A stretch of 64,000 nucleotides of DNA from Ceratobasidium sp. AG-K (taxonomy: Eukaryota > Basidiomycota > Agaricomycetes > Cantharellales > Ceratobasidiaceae): assembly GCA_037039685.1 (NCBI GenBank), contig JAWNGF010000005.1:3286001-3350000 (forward strand), read 5' to 3'. The notes beneath the pieces are model-generated. The model was not told the DNA's origin, did no database searches, and worked only from the letters and a program-made list of their open reading frames with translations. The translations under genes and the position numbers were made by a program. Positions 1 to 12,267 of the stretch are shown here, one piece after another. Every line of letters begins with the position of its first letter. Positions within the stretch are counted from its first letter, which is position 1.

Positions 1-557
1 CATTTAACAAGCTGGGCGGCAGTTGTAATCTCAGCCAACATAAGCAAAGAAATGAACTTACTCGTACGCGGCTTGCGGAGAGGCAAAAGCGTTATCTACT
101 TCCTTAACAAGCACTTCGTGCATGAATCGCGGATCCGAGGTGTACAATGCGTCGCGCTACTTCATCATCAGGGCTTCCTCGATTAGGAATACTGTGTACA
201 ACCCACCCCAAGTGCAACTTTGAGTCTTGCGACTGAACCGAAGTTGTCTTGTAGCTTGTCGTGAAAGGGGATACTGTCCGGCGCATACAGTTTCATCAAA
301 TGACCTTCAGGTCTCGATGAGTGTCGCAATGACTGGTAGATTGAATTACACTTACCATATATGGCGCTATTGCTCGGTGGTCCATCGATATTCGAATATG
401 GGTCAGGGCTGACTAGCCTCTTGAGTCCGTATCCAGCCAATGTAGCAGCACCAACGACAACCAACGAGTTTATAGACTGGCTTTGCGCATAACCACTGGC
501 TCGTGCGACTGCTTCCTGAAGCTGGTTAAAGTTGAAAGCAGAGATTGTTTGAGACAT
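1..557 (-). CDS. Cytochrome P450, N-terminal part (cut by window edge)
   Basis: The gene starts at the ATG at 555-557 and reads leftward out of the window. The first exon gives a weak amphipathic head, then a single hydrophobic membrane anchor (SLVVVGAATLAGYGLKRL) and the segment DPYSNIDGPPS, the proline-rich hinge that follows the ER anchor in fungal microsomal P450s. After an intron at about 345-420 the reading continues with FHDKLQDNFGSVARLK, the usual start of the P450 fold. The remaining catalytic part, including the heme-binding cysteine, lies outside the window. The DNA matches the 5' part of the P450 gene at 1458-4164 from promoter side to second exon, so the two are tandem duplicates on the same strand. 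Substrate and CYP family cannot be told from this part. Confidence 0.8.
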
Positions 558-1457
558 CACGAAAATTCAAGTTTGTGTCACTGATAGGCATTCTACTATC
601 GTCTTGACCTTTATATAGTCGGTTACGAATAATATGTGCTTACCTCCTGGGCCTTGGCATGGTTCTCCAAGCGCGTAGAACACACCTGGCTTACGCGTGA
701 TTGATAGATTATGTGGCCTTCCCCAGCTTCTTCTATGTAACCTACAATAAACCGCGCGGGCGAAGACTCAGTCAGTCATAAGCCTTACATGCACCAAGAT
801 AGTACACGCAGAGAAGTGTTAGAGGATCACAGTGTAGTTCAGTCGAGTAAGACATGAGATAGCTATAAGTCAAGTAGAGGTTATGTCATACAGCACCAGT
901 TAGTAAACCCCGTGATACTCGTGGGGGGTTGCTTCTTAGGATAGTTGGCTGACGCCTAGGCGCAAGCTATCAAGTAAGCAAGCCTGACACAAGGCAGCCG
1001 CGCGCGAATGGAAAGCCAGAAATTTGCTTTGAATCCACCACCACGTCCTTATCTTCCCTATTCCTCGCTCAAGCGCCATTTCAATCATCCCAAAGTAATT
1101 TTCGATGACGGAGAAACAAACATGTTGCGTAACCGTCAAGAGTTACTCGACCCGCGCGGCTAAGGAGCCAATCTACAACCGCGGGGGTATAATTGTGGAT
1201 GAGTCATATGATCTTTACAAACAACAGTCCCCAGGGCCGGGTCGTCGCCTTGGTCTTTGGTGCATAATGTGTCGCGTTCTACGTTCGGTTATCGCAGAGA
1301 AGTGTCAATGTGGTGGGCTCTCAAACTAGATACATCTTCTTTCCCTTCCGAATCAGGTATGGGTAAGAGATAGGAATAGAATTCGTGATTAAATCTGATG
1401 TAAAGGAAATTACAACAGCTAACTAACAACGTCGTACCTATTGACGGAACCCCCGAG

Positions 1458-4164
1458 TCACAGCGCGGTTATTGTCAACGGCATAAACGGCTGCTCTCCT
1501 TCCATGATACGGTTATTTGTCCCGGGCGGGTAGGGAATCATGGTCCCACAGGTAAACCATGAAACAGAGATCGTTCCAGGAGTGAAGCGGAATGATCGAA
1601 CCAACATTGTAAGGATGATTTCTACACGACCTCGTCAGCGATGCATGATGGGTCAATATGACCGATGACTAACTTAGTTCTAAGATCGAGAACTTGAATC
1701 CGCTTTCAAAATGAGGTAACCGAATGAGTATTGTATTTGTATTGAATTTGATAAAATTGATCTTACATGCACGAGCGAGGGCCAGCCGAAAACGTCATTC
1801 TGAACGATACGATAAATCTTATAATTCAAATGGAAGCAAGTACGATCAACTTACATCGAGGAATAGATACCAGAGGTCCTAGCATCGCCCACGGAACTGG
1901 GAAGCTGCTCAAGCCATCTCTCTGGCCGAAATATATCTGCGTCCTCACCCCATGTCTCCCTTGTACGGATGAATGTCAATCAGGGTTGGCTCTATTACTA
2001 ACACGGCCTCTACTCACTTGGACCGGTTTGCCTCTCTCAGCCCCAGATAAATCGCCGTGCCTTTCTTTATGTGAATCTCCCGGATCTCTTCTCCATCCTT
2101 TCCCTTCACAGGGTACCTCAGTTGAACAATGTGATCTTTGAGTGCTTGCCGGTCGAGAAAGGGAACAGGGGGAAAGAGTCGAAGAGTTTCACGACAGACA
2201 GCGTCAAGGTACGGGAGCGAGTGGATCTCGTCATACGAGGGACTTTCCGAAGCAAGCTCCAACTCGGTTCGGAGGCGGTCTTGCACAGGCTTTTCTGTGG
2301 ATAGCAAGTGAAGAACTCGAGCTAGAGCTCCACTGAATATGCAAGTCATCAATAATTACCAGGGAACTCAATTACTGCCACACTAACCTAGTAGTCTCAT
2401 GACCAGCAAAGATTAGAGTACTGCTCCATGTCAACAATGAACAAAGATTGGTCAATGGCAGTCAACTATCACGCACTTCATTTGACCTAGCAATTGGTCT
2501 TCGGGCAAACGGCTAGCCTCGTCGGCTTTCGCGTTCGCTTTTACTAGAATAAATAAAGATATGATACGATTAGAAAACTGTGTAGGCCAACTGAGGCCAC
2601 AAAATTACATACGAAGGGATGACATAATATCACTCATGCCTTCAGAGGTTGAATGGTCCTTCAACGTTTGCTTCTTTTTTGTCAATAGATCTTGTGCCTT
2701 TACCAGGAGACAGATCAACATTTCAGGTCGAATTTCATAATGGCAGATTGTACAAACCTGTTGCTCCTGAATGTCGATGATCTCTCTGAGCTTTCGTATG
2801 TTCGGGTTGGGTGCCCAGTCGGCAAGTTTCCTTTGGAGCGCTCGGGGGCGGAGGTTGTAGACGAACGGAAAGAGTGGGCGAAATGGTGTAACACTAAGCA
2901 AAGCAAAACTTGAAATCCCATAATGAGCATGAACAAAATCAACCCTGGGCATACACGTACCCAAAGCTTTTGATCGCAGTGCTATACGCTGATTCTGCGC
3001 CCTCAAGAACGCCAAAACTATGCCCGAGGCCTAACACCTATGCGGTCACCTACAGGAACGCGGACAAACGCCAAAAGGCAAACACGTACCAGCTTGGCCT
3101 ATAAGCTCGAGAGCCGCAGAGCTGCACCACCGAAGCATATCTACCTCCTTTGATTCGACCCCGTGCATATCTAAAATCATCGCCGCTTTCATCTGGGTTG
3201 AGGATAAGTAATGTCGCTCCGCTTCCCAAACAATCTTTTAGGACGGGATAAACTCACTCGTTGGGCGATGACATTGAACGTGTGGGTCTACTGTTGGCCT
3301 TAGCTTTTTACATCACTCGGCAAAGCCCGTTACTCACAACTACGTAAGACGAAATTGGGTTAAACTAAAGCACACGAGGAATGTTACAGCTTTACTGCTA
3401 CTTACTCTCTTTCATATGTTTCGAAGTAAACACCGGGTTTAACATCTATGGTTAACATCAGTAACTAGTGAGTGCATGCTACAGTGTCAACATTACCTTG
3501 CGTTGGGCCTTGTGAAGATCCCCTGCGGAATCGTGAGTATTCCATACCGACGCTTCAAGGAGCCAATGAGGACATACCTCGAGTCGCGAGAAGCCCCGGC
3601 CCAAAAATAACGTTCAAGATACTGGATTACAATTAAATACGGACAACCGAACTAAATATATGCACTCACTCGTACGCGGACTGAGGAGAGGCAAACACAC
3701 TATCTACCTCTTTTACAAGCACCTCGTGCAGGAACCGCGGATCTGAAGTGTACAATGCATCTCCCTAAGAAGAATCAATAACTACATATTTTAAGAGCGG
3801 CTAGATGACCTACACCGAAAGCAACTTTGAGTCTTGCGACCGATCCATAGGTGTCTTGAAGCCGGTCATGAAAAGGAAGGCTATCCGGATCCCAAATATT
3901 CATCACATGGCCTGGATGGCTTTATCGGAATGGGTGCAACTAGCTGGTCAGAATGTGCTTACCAGATAAAAAGCTGTTACTTGGAGGTCCGTCGATATTC
4001 GAGTACGGGTCAGGGCTGGCCAGTCGCATGAGTGCGTATCCCCCCAGAGCCGCAGCGGCGACCGCGGCCAACGCATTGAAAGGTTGGCTTTGAGCATGAT
4101 CACCAGCACAAGTGATTATTTGTGGGAGTGAATTTAAATCGAAAGCAGAGGTGAGCAGAGGCAT
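1458..4164 (-). CDS. Cytochrome P450 monooxygenase (complete, multi-exon)
   Basis: Heme-thiolate monooxygenase, ER-anchored. From the ATG at 4162-4164: hydrophobic anchor (residues ~25-45) and hinge SPDPYSNIDGPPSNS; a middle exon with RALQRKLADWAPNPNIRKL at about 2780-2880; helix I motif FAGHETT at about 2370-2395; helix K motif ETLR (ExxR) with LFPPVPFLDR at about 2120-2200; PERW at about 1930; heme loop FSAGPRSC-IGFKF split by an intron at about 1765 and 1715, with the cysteine thiolate ligand intact; C-terminus RSFRFTPGTISVSW and a stop at 1458-1460. All core P450 motifs are present and I saw no frame-breaking change, so it looks functional. Roughly ten or more short introns. It is the second member of a tandem pair with the gene at 1-557. 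CYP family and substrate not assigned. Confidence 0.85.
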
Positions 4165-5376
4165 CTTGCTAAATCGAGTTTCGATGATGGGAGTTCAACC
4201 CGTAGTGGACTGCACTATATAGTCGTCCCAAACCCGGACGCAGCTAACGTATAACCAAAGTATCCGCCTGCAACCCCTCGTTGACTGCGCTTCCAGTGAT
4301 CCGTGGTGGGTCAACCGCGCGGTAGAATCACGCCAAGTAGAAACTGACTGGGCTAGGGAACCTATAATAACCGCGCGCTCTTGTTAGACATGCTAACCGC
4401 CGGATGACTCAAGTGAGTGGAACTTCGATTTTCGGTAGGCCGTCGATACAATTGTATTATCTACACTCATTTAGCGACAGATGAGCTTTGGATTCACTAG
4501 AGTATCGTGCAGAAGGTACGTCCGGGATTAAAGAGCGGCGTATTTCGTTGGTTAGACACATTTAAACCGATTAAACGATGGCCCGAGCATAAATTCTAGT
4601 AAATAAGCGACCGTCTGTAGTTGACTAGAGAGTATCACAGTGATTGGTATCAATTATCCCATAGATTGAGCCGGTCACCCAAAGTAGGCACCTCAGTCCG
4701 AGACCCAAGTCACAAAACCATCAGCCTGAAAGTTCGCGACAAGGACAAGCAGAACGACCGAGACGTGCACTTATCGCACCGAGAGTCGCTCAAACATTAT
4801 GTTCTAGGCTCCTGAATTCGAGCTTGCCGTCTCCAGGAGAGTCTACAGCAACGCTTGATAACGGCGAAACGACGAAAAAAGTCAAACTGCCAAGCGCTGA
4901 CACTGTGCCAACCATGCCGATAACCGTGCTTATGTAAGAACTAGTTACCAGCCTACACGGGAGAATTCATAGCGCCTTGCAACGGTAACACTCGAGTTGA
5001 CAGCTATATGCGAGTCTATACCATGTTTCCGCAACGGTTGTTACCAGGTGCCTGCAGGTAGCCAAGATCTACCGCGTTATTTGCAAGTTCGACAAGGTGA
5101 AGCAAGTCAAGCAAGGGCGGGAACGAACCCAGCGGAAAACACATCACACCCGCGTGGTTAAGTACAGTACTCAACCGCCAAAACCGGGAACCATATCGCA
5201 GTCGACACCAGAACACGATCGGGTGCAACTCTATATCATTACGCTCACGTTCACACCAAGGTTTTACAAACAACAAAGCTAAAGGAATGTGATTGGGGAG
5301 GTAGATACAAATAAGTACACACATCCAGGGTATAAATCCTCAATAAACAGAGGCCTGCTCGAGATGATACACGAGC
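4165..5376. other. Intergenic region, no supported gene
   Basis: About 1.2 kb between the start of the P450 gene and the 3' end of the glycosidase gene. The stretch just above 4164 is similar to the stretch above 557, in line with duplication of the promoter with the gene. The ORFs here are short, lack family features and lie in mixed frames. No RNA gene or repeat recognised. Confidence 0.5.
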
Positions 5377-7045
5377 TCACAGAGCCCAAACCAGCGCACC
5401 CAGCGCACCGAGTACGACGCCCATCCCTACTCCAAGGCGCCCCGCTCCGTTGGTTTCTTCAGTGGTCGAATTGGATCCGGATCCAGACCCAGCTTGGGCG
5501 CCGACGTTTCCAACGCCGACTAGTCCAGCGCCTGCTCCTCCGCTGGTACCCGTCCCAATGACCTTGGCCGCGCCGGAGGTTTTGCTCTGCGAAGCGAGGT
5601 AATCGTTTCGTGCTGCGTACATCATGACCACAAACGCCTGCCCCTCGGCCGACTTTTCGCCCAGCACGGAAAACGAGTGGGGGTTCACGACCGGGGTGAG
5701 CCAGCCGTCCGAAGTGATGTGCTTGGATGCACGGGGGTGGTGCAGGTGCGAGAGCTGGACGCGGTGGTGTGCGTTGGTGTCGCGTGCTGCACGGTGTCTC
5801 CGTGCAGGGGTGGACGAGGGTTGCGACGAAGCAGAAGTCGAGGTCGAAGTCGAATTGGTAGGGTTGGTCGAGACACCGCCGATCGTAGCGTAGATCTTCT
5901 CGGCATATGGAACATGCTCGGTCAAACCAAAGAGCGTAGCGGCACGGTACACGCTCGCGGCAATCAGCGTGGTACCAGCTGCGTCCAGGAAGGTATTGTC
6001 CTTCTCGGCATAATTGTAAAACAAGTTCTCTTCAGTCTGAAACCATGGTCAGATTGGAATCCAAGCGCCAAGATTTGAGGACTTACGAGGTACGGCCAGA
6101 TGGAAGTAAAGATGCTGTTGGTCCAGGTCTTCAAGTCGTTCATCTCGTCGGTAAAGTCGGATTCGTATCCACTCGCCCAGATCGTGGCGGCGACACGCAA
6201 CATGCCCATAGCCGCCCAGCCATTGCCGGTCGTCCAGAGTTTCTTGTCTTCAAACGAGCCTTGGCGAATATGTTGCCAAAGACCAGTCGGCTTGTCCAAG
6301 AGCACATCACGATAGAGCTTGATCTGATTGTAGGCTTCAGCAACAAGCGTAGCATTAGAGGTCGAAGCGCCGTAGTAAGCCAGGAACGGCGGGACCATGT
6401 AAATATAATCGGACCAGAGCTGAACTTCCGAGTTGCGGTGGGAAATAGCGCCCTTGGGCGAACGAGGGACGTGCGACAGGAGCCAAGTGAGCTGTCCCTC
6501 GGCAGCAGCGCTAAAGTCACCGCCCTGATAAACAATTCAGTCTTGTTCCTGGAGCCAGGTGACGGCGCTTACCTGAGCCTCGGTCCAATTGGCGACGAGA
6601 ATGGCGACGCCGTTGCTCGCTGGGTCGGCCGAGCTACCGTCTTTCATGAGGGGCAGAGAGCCTTTGGGCTGGCTCGTAAGAATCTGGTGCGAAATGCCGA
6701 GGACATCGTCCAACTCTCCCGATGTAAATGCGAGTTTGGCAGCATTAGGGATCTTGGTGCCTGCAGTCAGATTACCAGCAGACAAAGCAGCGGGAGAGCC
6801 TGGAATCGAAGTGGCTGTAAAGACCGAGACAGAAGGGGCTTCGAGTTCGAGCAGCGCCTGAGAGCGGGTTCCGAGCTCCCAACTGCAAGGGACATCAACG
6901 CCGAGTTACCCAAGCAACAGCCAGCTTACCTCTTTTGGGCTGCGTCCTTTAGGCGGTCCTTGACGAGTTCGACAGTGGTTGCAGACAGCGCTGCGGCGGA
7001 AAGAGCGTTGAGCGAGCAGAGGGCGAGGGGGAAAAGAGTGCGCAT
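5377..7045 (-). CDS. Secreted six-hairpin glycosidase, GH88/GH105-like
   Basis: Starts at the ATG at 7043-7045 with a signal peptide (MRTLFPLALCSLNALSAAAL), then an (alpha/alpha)6 six-hairpin fold. Visible family segments are LWTTGNGWAAMGMLRVAATI at about 6180-6250, LWQHIRQGSFED just before it, and DAAGTTLIAASVYRAATLFG at about 5920-5990. These match GH88/GH105-like (unsaturated glycuronyl hydrolase-type) proteins, which trim oligosaccharides made by pectin or polysaccharide lyases; true activity is not shown. Introns lie near 6888-6930, 6539-6570 and 6040-6085. The last ~60 residues are Ser/Thr/Gly-rich and end in a hydrophobic tail (GVVLGALGALVWAL) after a small-residue stretch, which suggests a GPI anchor and hence a cell-surface location. 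The next gene to the right is a sugar transporter on the same strand. Confidence 0.75.
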
Positions 7046-8131
7046 GGTTGTGGTTTGATACAGAACCCGCCTCGGCGCTGGAAACGCAATTATCAACATG
7101 CTGACTCAGCAGCCAATCAAGCCTTGGGTCCTTCTTGGCGTGGATCGGGACACCGCCACTGATGGACTGTTGTCTTATCTAGGTTTCCATTCAATGGTAA
7201 TTAACCTTCGACCCCAAATCAGGATTATAGTGCCATTGAATTGATCAACGAGTCGACCAAGTCACCAACTAGGAGATTTCATGAGGGTACTGGTGCACCC
7301 ATAGTCGTGAGCTGGGCCTGGACGACGCGCTAGTCACACCTTGCCGGATAATTATAACATATGAGGTCCTAAATTTAGATTCGGAAACAACCAGCCAGTT
7401 CATCCGCTCCCTGGCAATTTGACACGATGCTCAAAACAAAGCCCGAGTGGAAAACTAATCCGACCCTCTCAACGGTCATCGAAGTACTCTGCAGCCTTCG
7501 CGGGCTCTGCTAGGTCGTTACATGGCCACCCGGGTCAAGGTGATCGTCCCGCTTCGCCTACTCCACCGGCATACATCCCTGATCGACACCACTATCGAAA
7601 TCGGATAAAACAACATTATATAGCTATTCCGAGTTCCACAACCGAGAGCATTTAATGTGTTATACGGGGGAGGTGGTAGGAGGAACCGGGCCGACCTAAA
7701 TGTTGCGGTCGTCGCATGGTTAGATTACATGCTAAGGATGAAGGCAACAATGATTGAACTTTGAGGGCGTTCGAGAGGCAAACTCGTCTTGGAACTCCCG
7801 ATTAATAGACATGAATAAACTATAGACTACCATTCGCCCAACTGGCCAATTATCGTCGTTGCCGTATGCGTGACATCTCTCGCTCTTGGATTGAGCTACC
7901 TCTCCCACAAGCGTGGGATTAGACGACTTGGTGGAGCACACCGCTGATAACACGAAGCTCGAATACCCAAATTACTATTGCACCACGTACTACCACATTA
8001 AGTCTCCTCCACGCCACCCGTCACCCACGTCAGCCCCTGTCTCAGAGATGTCTTGGCACCCCACACGCCAAGAGCCAGGCACAAAACCCAAAAAATCGCA
8101 TAACGCCTATCGTACACATACGCTCTATTAT
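7046..8131. other. Intergenic region, no supported gene
   Basis: About 1.1 kb between the glycosidase start and the 3' end of the sugar transporter. It should hold the glycosidase promoter and the transporter terminator. Only short ORFs without recognisable domains were found; no repeats or RNA genes seen. Confidence 0.5.
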
Positions 8132-10741
8132 TCATGCCCGTGTCAACCGACTCCCGTCACCTTGTCCATGCAAAACTCGCTCGATATCCGCCGCACGCTG
8201 TTCTGCCGAGATGGCACCGAATAGGATGTCGAGTCTGTTTAGAGCGTGTAAGCGCAAGCTAGAGTAGCGAGAGGGCGTGCGTACTCTTCCATGCTCAGTC
8301 CTTTAGTTTCGGGGCATATGAGCCAGCATAAGATCGCTCCGCCGCTAGATGGAATTGTTAAACCGAGAATTTCCTAGTAACCACATTACTCACAGGTTAA
8401 GCTACACACGCCAGATTGAATGTAATAGTTTAGTAAACCAGGTTGATTTCTCAAGTCACACGACATACCGCAGCGACTATTCGAAGATGTTAGCAACAGG
8501 AGCGACCTGGGGAAAAGAAACAACTTACAAAACATCCATGTTTTCCAACTGTGCAACGAGACGTCAGTTAAATTCGCGGCTATTCCAAGGTCATCCTTAC
8601 CCTAATTTAACCTGCACAATCTCGTAAGTATCAAATACAACGGCTTTGCGGAACACACTTACAAATAAAATCGGCGTCACCCGAGACGTCGCGAAATTAC
8701 ATGCCCCTATAGAAGCTCAGTCGGGTTGCGCCCCAAGAGCCACATCAGGACTCACATGTAAGCGCCGTAAACCACATTTGTCCCATTTCACGCAACCGGA
8801 GAGGATAGATCTCGGACGAGTACACCCACGGAAGAGGGCCCATCCCAAACGAATACACAATTCTAAAAAATGTCTAGCATGATTCAGACTGACAAGGCGG
8901 ATACTCACACATAGAGATAGATTAGAGCCATCATGGCGATACTCGCGGGCTGGATCGGGCCGCCATGAGGTGGGCGAGTCTTCAAGATCGCACCAAGAAT
9001 CTGGGAGAGTGTAAGTATAGGGTTTTAATTTCGGAAGAATTTGTCTTACAAAGAATAGAATCGAGTGCATGGCGGTGCCGACTGCCATACCCGACACACG
9101 ACCCCATCGATTAACTGCGAGAGAATTCGTCAGGCAAAGGAGAGTAGAAATCGGGGGCGGACTCACCTGTAAACATCAAAGCAAGAATAGTTGATACAAA
9201 CTGCGCAAAAATATGAGATAGTGCCGATTTCGTAGCAACTTATGTGCCATACCTTAACCGCCCCAAATACTCCGCTCGCGAGCAACGCACTCCTCGTATC
9301 GGAAAACCCAATGTTCTTGAATACAGTTGGCCTAATCCATCGTTAGATGCGATCGTCATGCGAAGCTGTGGGATGCTCACGCGTAGTACAAAATTCCGGT
9401 GTGGAACGTCCAAATATGGAAAACAGCGACATATGTGCTGACCGTGAATCGCTTCAGGTTCGCACGGCAAAACAATTCTCGCCAGCGCGCCCCTCGAGTC
9501 TCGTCCAGCTGAGCCTGAATTCCAGCATACTCTTCGTGAATCGCCGCGATTTCCGGAGACAGATAGAGGGGGCGCTGAGCTGGAGATGCAGGTCCATCAT
9601 GGTTCCTCGACAAGTTCGCGATCGTACCCTCCTCGCCAGGTGTGGTCGGACCGGATCCGTTAACATCTTTTCGATCTTGGCTACTTTTTTCGCTCTCTGG
9701 TTCCCCCGGTGCACCCAGGTCGACACACCTCAACCATGCCAATGTTCGGATCGCCTCTTCCTTGCGCTCTTTGCCTGCCAACCAGCGTGGGCTCTCCCGG
9801 ACCCCAATCATCATGACCGTGAAAATCACGCCCGGTAAAAGTTGAAGACCCATCGGCACCCTCCACTGCGCCGAATGAAACTCCAAGTGGGTGGTACCTG
9901 CCGGATCAGCCGGAGCCCCGGGGTCGGTGGTGCCCGTCGTGTTTGATGCAGGCGAATCCAAGACTCTCGTTGGGTGAAACTGGATATCGCATCCATATGT
10001 GACCCAATACGCGAGCAGCGAACCCGCAACCAAGAACGCCTGAAACGCGCCTACCGTCCGTGCACGATGCTTCGCGGGGGAGATTTCCGCAATGAAATAC
10101 GGTGAGATGAGAGATGTGGCGCCTACGGCCAGGCCCGAAATGACTAGAACCCAGATTCGTGTTGGAAATGCAACGTGGTGAGAAGTCGAGGCACTTACAT
10201 CGGCCAGCGTAGATCCATTTGAGGTCCTTGGCGACTGTTTGGAGGACGCCCCCGAGCGCAAAGAGGATCATGCTGTAAAGGAGGGCTGCTCGGCGGCCGA
10301 GATAGTACGACATGAATGATGTGATGATCGACCCGAAGAAGGCTCCACCGCTGATTCGTCGTCGTGTGCAGGTATCAAGAAAATGAAATTAAAAGTCAAG
10401 TTGAGTCGACGAAATGAACTGAGATGGGCGAGCTCACAAGAGGATGGACACGACGTTCGAGTTGACGGTCGCAACCGCTACGCGAGTCCCATCGATCCTC
10501 ATGTCGTACTTGAACGACCGGAGGGGGATAACCGCGCCAGCAATGCCACTATCGTACCCCAACAGCCTGTCCCAGATACCGCGTTTTAGTTTGCCCGCAT
10601 TATAGCTAAAAACAGCCGAGAAAAAAGGCCTTACAATGCACCCATGTTGATGACAACTGTACAGTAGATGAGGCGCCTATTTTGTCTTGTAGCGTTCCAT
10701 AGCTCCTTGCCGAAATAGCGTTGAACGATGCCGAATGCCAT
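8132..10741 (-). CDS. MFS sugar (hexose-type) transporter
   Basis: Plasma-membrane sugar porter of the major facilitator superfamily. It starts at the ATG at 10739-10741 (MAFGIVQRYFG). Motifs in order: TM1 region with GYDSGIAGAVI at about 10530-10560; GGAFFGSI and LGRRAALLYSM (the loop 2-3 RxGRR signature) at about 10260-10350; ISPAKHRARTVGAFQ at about 10045-10090; PESPRW-type motif RESPRWLAGK at about 9780-9800; a long charged cytoplasmic loop rich in Ser/Glu; WGPxPWVYSSEIYPLRLR read as GPLPWVYSSEIYPLRLRE at about 8785-8850; and the C-terminal PETKGLSMEE at about 8285-8310 followed by DILFGAISAEQRAADIERVL and a stop at 8132-8134. More than ten short introns. Every diagnostic sugar-porter motif is present. 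The substrate is likely a hexose or similar sugar, but specificity is not readable. Confidence 0.85.
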
Positions 10742-11065
10742 GAGCGGGTACGGCAGGTCCAGGAAAGAAGGGGATGGTGGTCGAGCCGGTGGAGCCCGCC
10801 AAGCATACGGAGGACATATTGACAGGCTGCTCACTCAGCGCTGACTCATCAACCCCGCGGTCACGTGTTTGGTCGTCTCCCCGTTTTGGTCGGATCTTGG
10901 GCTTGTCAATCCCTGAGAACACCCTGCTCGACGCCCTCGTACGTACATAATTGTCTTGGCTCTCAAGGAGCGATCACATCTCTGTGAGTCATCGGTAGCT
11001 GTCCAGACCAGTTGTCCCCAACCATTCGCATATAGGCATCCGACCTGTTGCCGCCAACTAAGGTT
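10742..11065. other. Shared upstream region between transporter and F-box-like cluster
   Basis: 324 bp between the start of the transporter (minus strand) and the start of the broken F-box-like copy (plus strand). The two read away from each other, so both promoters should be here. No gene seen. Confidence 0.45.
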
Positions 11066-12180
11066 ATGCTTCTGCTACCCGAAATTATCCAGCTCGTAGC
11101 TAAGCAGCTGAGCAGCTAAGTGGTGGCCCTCGCACTCTTTCTCGTCTAGTCCACATAAGCTCTAGGAATTACAATTTAACCGTTCCAACTCTTTATGCGA
11201 ATGTTCACCTCCCCCAGCCCGAGCCTCTGCACCGATTTGCACGCACGGTGCACTGTTATCCCCATCTCGTCATTTTCACGAAAGTATTAAGGGTTGGCGA
11301 TCGTACTTATGATATAATTGGATATCTCCGTTGTGTTACATCTGCGCGTCAGCTTCTGCAATTAATGCCAAATCTGTTAGATCTATCATTATATGTCGAC
11401 AATTGGAGCTTTGATGACATCGCTGACGAGCCGAATCTCCCGTTTGCACTCCAAGCGCCGTACAGTATGTCTACTCCTTTCGCCACGTGATTAGTGTCTT
11501 CGAGTCGTTTATCTGTCGTCAACCATCCACCAAAGGCCCCTACATTGGCCCTGGAGATTGCCTAACGGATCGCCAGTGCGGCGAGATCTTTCTTAAATCA
11601 CCTATCGTTATCCCGGTATTACAAAGCATTGTTGGTACTCCGGGAGTTGTTCGTCATGCCGTGGTAGGCCACCCGCTAACCAAAGTTATGATGTACTCCG
11701 AATACGCCCACGATTACACAGGCGTAATTTCAACTCTTGGCTTTTGGGAGGGCGTGTTTTGCAGTTCGATCATGCCCATCGGAAAGGTAGACATTTGCTA
11801 TTGGCAGCGACCAGTCGGCCCATCGCCAGGATTAATTTCCGGATTGCGAGTCGTCACGCGGTTACTGGCCGACAGGCCATGTCTCGATCTATACTCGGAC
11901 AACCTGAAGCATTATCGGGAAATAAACTAAATTGCACAATGATGATATTTAAAGGGAGTTGAAGACATCCAGCTGCACTGTTGTACCATGGTTTCCGTAG
12001 ATAATAGTTTGGATATCCGTATATGCGCAATGATTATCGGTGATTTTGGCCGCAAGGCAAGCCGGTAATGGACTTGATTATTCAATGGTTTGCCAAAGCT
12101 CCGTATGGCACCAAGCCCTCGCTGAACTTGGGTACCTGGAAATTGCGACTCGTGGACATTCCCCCTAAATTGCATGATGG
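11066..12180 (+). pseudogene. Broken F-box-like gene, first member of tandem trio
   Basis: The plus strand at 11066 begins MLLLPEIIQLVAKQLSS, the same F-box-type start as the two genes downstream, and then hits TAA. Homology resumes in another frame at about 11175 (NLTVPTLYANVHL against LLCPMLYQQVQLN of the neighbour) and continues through LLDLSLYVDNW and IVIPVLQSIVGTPGVV, which line up with NLRSLSLAI and FLPSLQRLVGPLDAV in the gene at 12268. At least one nonsense codon and one or more frame changes separate the parts. No intron arrangement I tried restores a full frame. It reads as a decayed paralog; the 3' border is uncertain. Confidence 0.6.
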
Positions 12181-12267
12181 AGATTAATGTCCCCGTATCT
12201 TTGTAATATGCCAGCGTGTGCTAACTGCACGTGACTTCTGCAGATTCACCGATATCTTCTGCCGACC

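Noticed and set aside
6045..7058. 337-codon plus-strand ORF across the glycosidase gene
   Set aside because: The minus strand has signal peptide, introns and family motifs; the plus reading is low in any family signal.
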